From assembly GCA_900313745.1 (NCBI GenBank), contig OMSM01000160.1, positions 1 to 5,343 of the forward strand: DNA of 5,343 nucleotides, written 5' to 3'. Under the pieces are notes generated by a model. It did no database searches. It saw nothing but the letters and a program-made list of their open reading frames with translations, and was not told the origin of the DNA. Each line of letters starts with the position of its first letter. The first letter of the stretch is position 1. A program made the translations under genes and the position numbers. Shown here in pieces: positions 4,548 through 5,343 of this stretch. Origin of the DNA: an uncultured Lachnospiraceae bacterium (lineage in GTDB: Bacteria > Bacillota > Clostridia > Lachnospirales > Lachnospiraceae).

Positions 4548-5343
4548 ATGGCTAAGAAGGGAAAAGGCTTCACGAAGAAAAAGGCAGCAATTACGGCAGT
4601 GATTCTCGCCGCAGCGGGAACCGCCGGCTTCTTCGGCTGGAAGCATTTCAAGGGCGGAAACGGCGAGGACATGATGATGGACATGGGTCCTTCGGAAACC
4701 ACCGTCATCCGCACCGATATAGAAAAAGTTTACAACGCAACCGGCACCATCATCAGCGCGGGGGAGAGCAGTGCCAACCCCATCGTCGACCTGGGCACCT
4801 CCTTTAAGGTCGGCGAGGTCTACGTCAAGGTCGGCGACCAGGTCCGCGCCGGCGACCCGCTCTACACCATCGACATGTCCGCCACCGAGGACGAGGTCAT
4901 CGTCCTCCAGCGAAAACTCGCCCTCCAGCAGGCGCAGAACTCCATCTCCGAGAACGCCGCCTACCGCGCGGCTAACAATACCTACCTCGACAACCTCGAG
5001 GCCCAGCAGAATGCGAACCGCGACCTGAGCTATGCGTCCAACGACACCAACAAGGCGATCGAGATCACCATCCGGTCGGCCCAGGATCTCCAGGATCTGA
5101 AGGACAAGGAGACGGAGGCCTACAACAACTACTACAACCTTCTGCAGAGATTTGCCGCGATAGATGCGGAATATACGGCAAGGCAGAGGAGAGTAGCAGA
5201 TGCGGAAGAAGCAGTAAGAGTAGCATCCAATGAACAGAAGATGAAGGCGGCAGAAGCAGCTGCAGCTGCAGCGTTGCTTATCGCGTCCTCGCCGATATTG
5301 CCTCCGCTTACGGAAACGTTGCCTCCGGCGACTCCGCCCGCAA
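4548..5343 (+). CDS. membrane-anchored efflux adaptor (HlyD/MacA/YknX type), 3' partial
   Basis: The frame opens at ATG 4548, five bases after AAGGGG, and runs off the window after 265 codons. Residues 1-12 are strongly basic (MAKKGKGFTKKK), followed by one membrane segment at about 13-30. Residues about 60-110 contain the first half of a lipoyl/barrel-sandwich domain with the typical VGEVYVKVGDQVRAGDPLYTID. Residues about 113-242 are Gln-, Ala- and charge-rich and fit the alpha-helical hairpin of membrane fusion proteins. Adaptors of this kind link an inner-membrane transporter, in Firmicutes usually a MacB-like ABC permease encoded just downstream, to export of peptides or toxic compounds. 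That partner is outside the window. From codon 201 the codon use changes sharply, and from about residue 246 the sequence turns proline-rich (PILPPLTETLPPATPPA), which is odd inside a hairpin. A frameshift is suspected there. Divergent promoters are shared with the metallopeptidase gene. Confidence 0.8.
   Translation, partial: MAKKGKGFTKKKAAITAVILAAAGTAGFFGWKHFKGGNGEDMMMDMGPSETTVIRTDIEKVYNATGTIISAGESSANPIVDLGTSFKVGEVYVKVGDQVRAGDPLYTIDMSATEDEVIVLQRKLALQQAQNSISENAAYRAANNTYLDNLEAQQNANRDLSYASNDTNKAIEITIRSAQDLQDLKDKETEAYNNYYNLLQRFAAIDAEYTARQRRVADAEEAVRVASNEQKMKAAEAAAAAALLIASSPILPPLTETLPPATPPA

Noticed and set aside
4771..5028. An 85-codon plus-strand open frame rich in Ser, Thr, Pro and Arg
   Set aside because: It is an out-of-frame reading of the efflux adaptor gene, whose own frame contains the lipoyl motif.
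5142..5271. Invertible DNA segment bounded by CTGCAG palindromes in the adaptor gene
   Set aside because: CTGCAG is only a 6-bp palindrome. The present orientation encodes a sensible helical stretch, and the flipped version reads as a Leu/Ser/Ala-rich string with no better fit to the family.

Overview
The window looks like a piece of a GC-rich Clostridia (Firmicutes) chromosome, most likely a Lachnospiraceae-type gut or rumen anaerobe. The reasons are strong C/G third-position bias, purine-rich Shine-Dalgarno sites, a DUF4364 protein, a one-step meso-diaminopimelate dehydrogenase and a YitT/DUF2179 membrane protein. The species call is inference from gene content; no marker gene is present. 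I see no tRNA, rRNA, CRISPR array, insertion sequence or phage gene.

Left part (1-1276, + strand): the last 48 codons of a glycogen/alpha-glucan phosphorylase (glgP), a winged-helix DUF4364 protein and a MutX-like Nudix hydrolase follow each other with tiny gaps and look like one operon. The 3' end of the Nudix gene is repeated just after its stop codon as a diverged, in-frame 51-nt copy. A strong hairpin without a U-tract (1311-1336) lies between this group and the next gene.

Middle (1353-3409, + strand): a YitT-family integral membrane protein, then ddh (diaminopimelate dehydrogenase) with its own plausible promoter and a leader hairpin. A classic intrinsic terminator at 3368-3409 closes ddh and probably also serves the converging gene to its right.

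Right part (3461-5343): a minus-strand gene encodes a predicted secreted zinc metallopeptidase whose C-terminal half resembles the anthrax lethal factor / Pro-Pro endopeptidase (ATLF, M34) fold. Across a 277-bp AT-rich divergent region lies a plus-strand gene for a membrane-anchored efflux adaptor (HlyD/MacA/YknX type), which runs off the window. The divergent region holds interlocked promoters in both directions with exact 17-bp spacers, a second promoter nearer the adaptor gene, and repeated TACAG/GTTAA motifs. This suggests that the peptidase and the efflux system are controlled together. In the last 200 bases the adaptor gene abruptly changes codon use, then seems to leave the protein-like frame. 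The peptidase/efflux pair with its shared control region is the most interesting part of the window.
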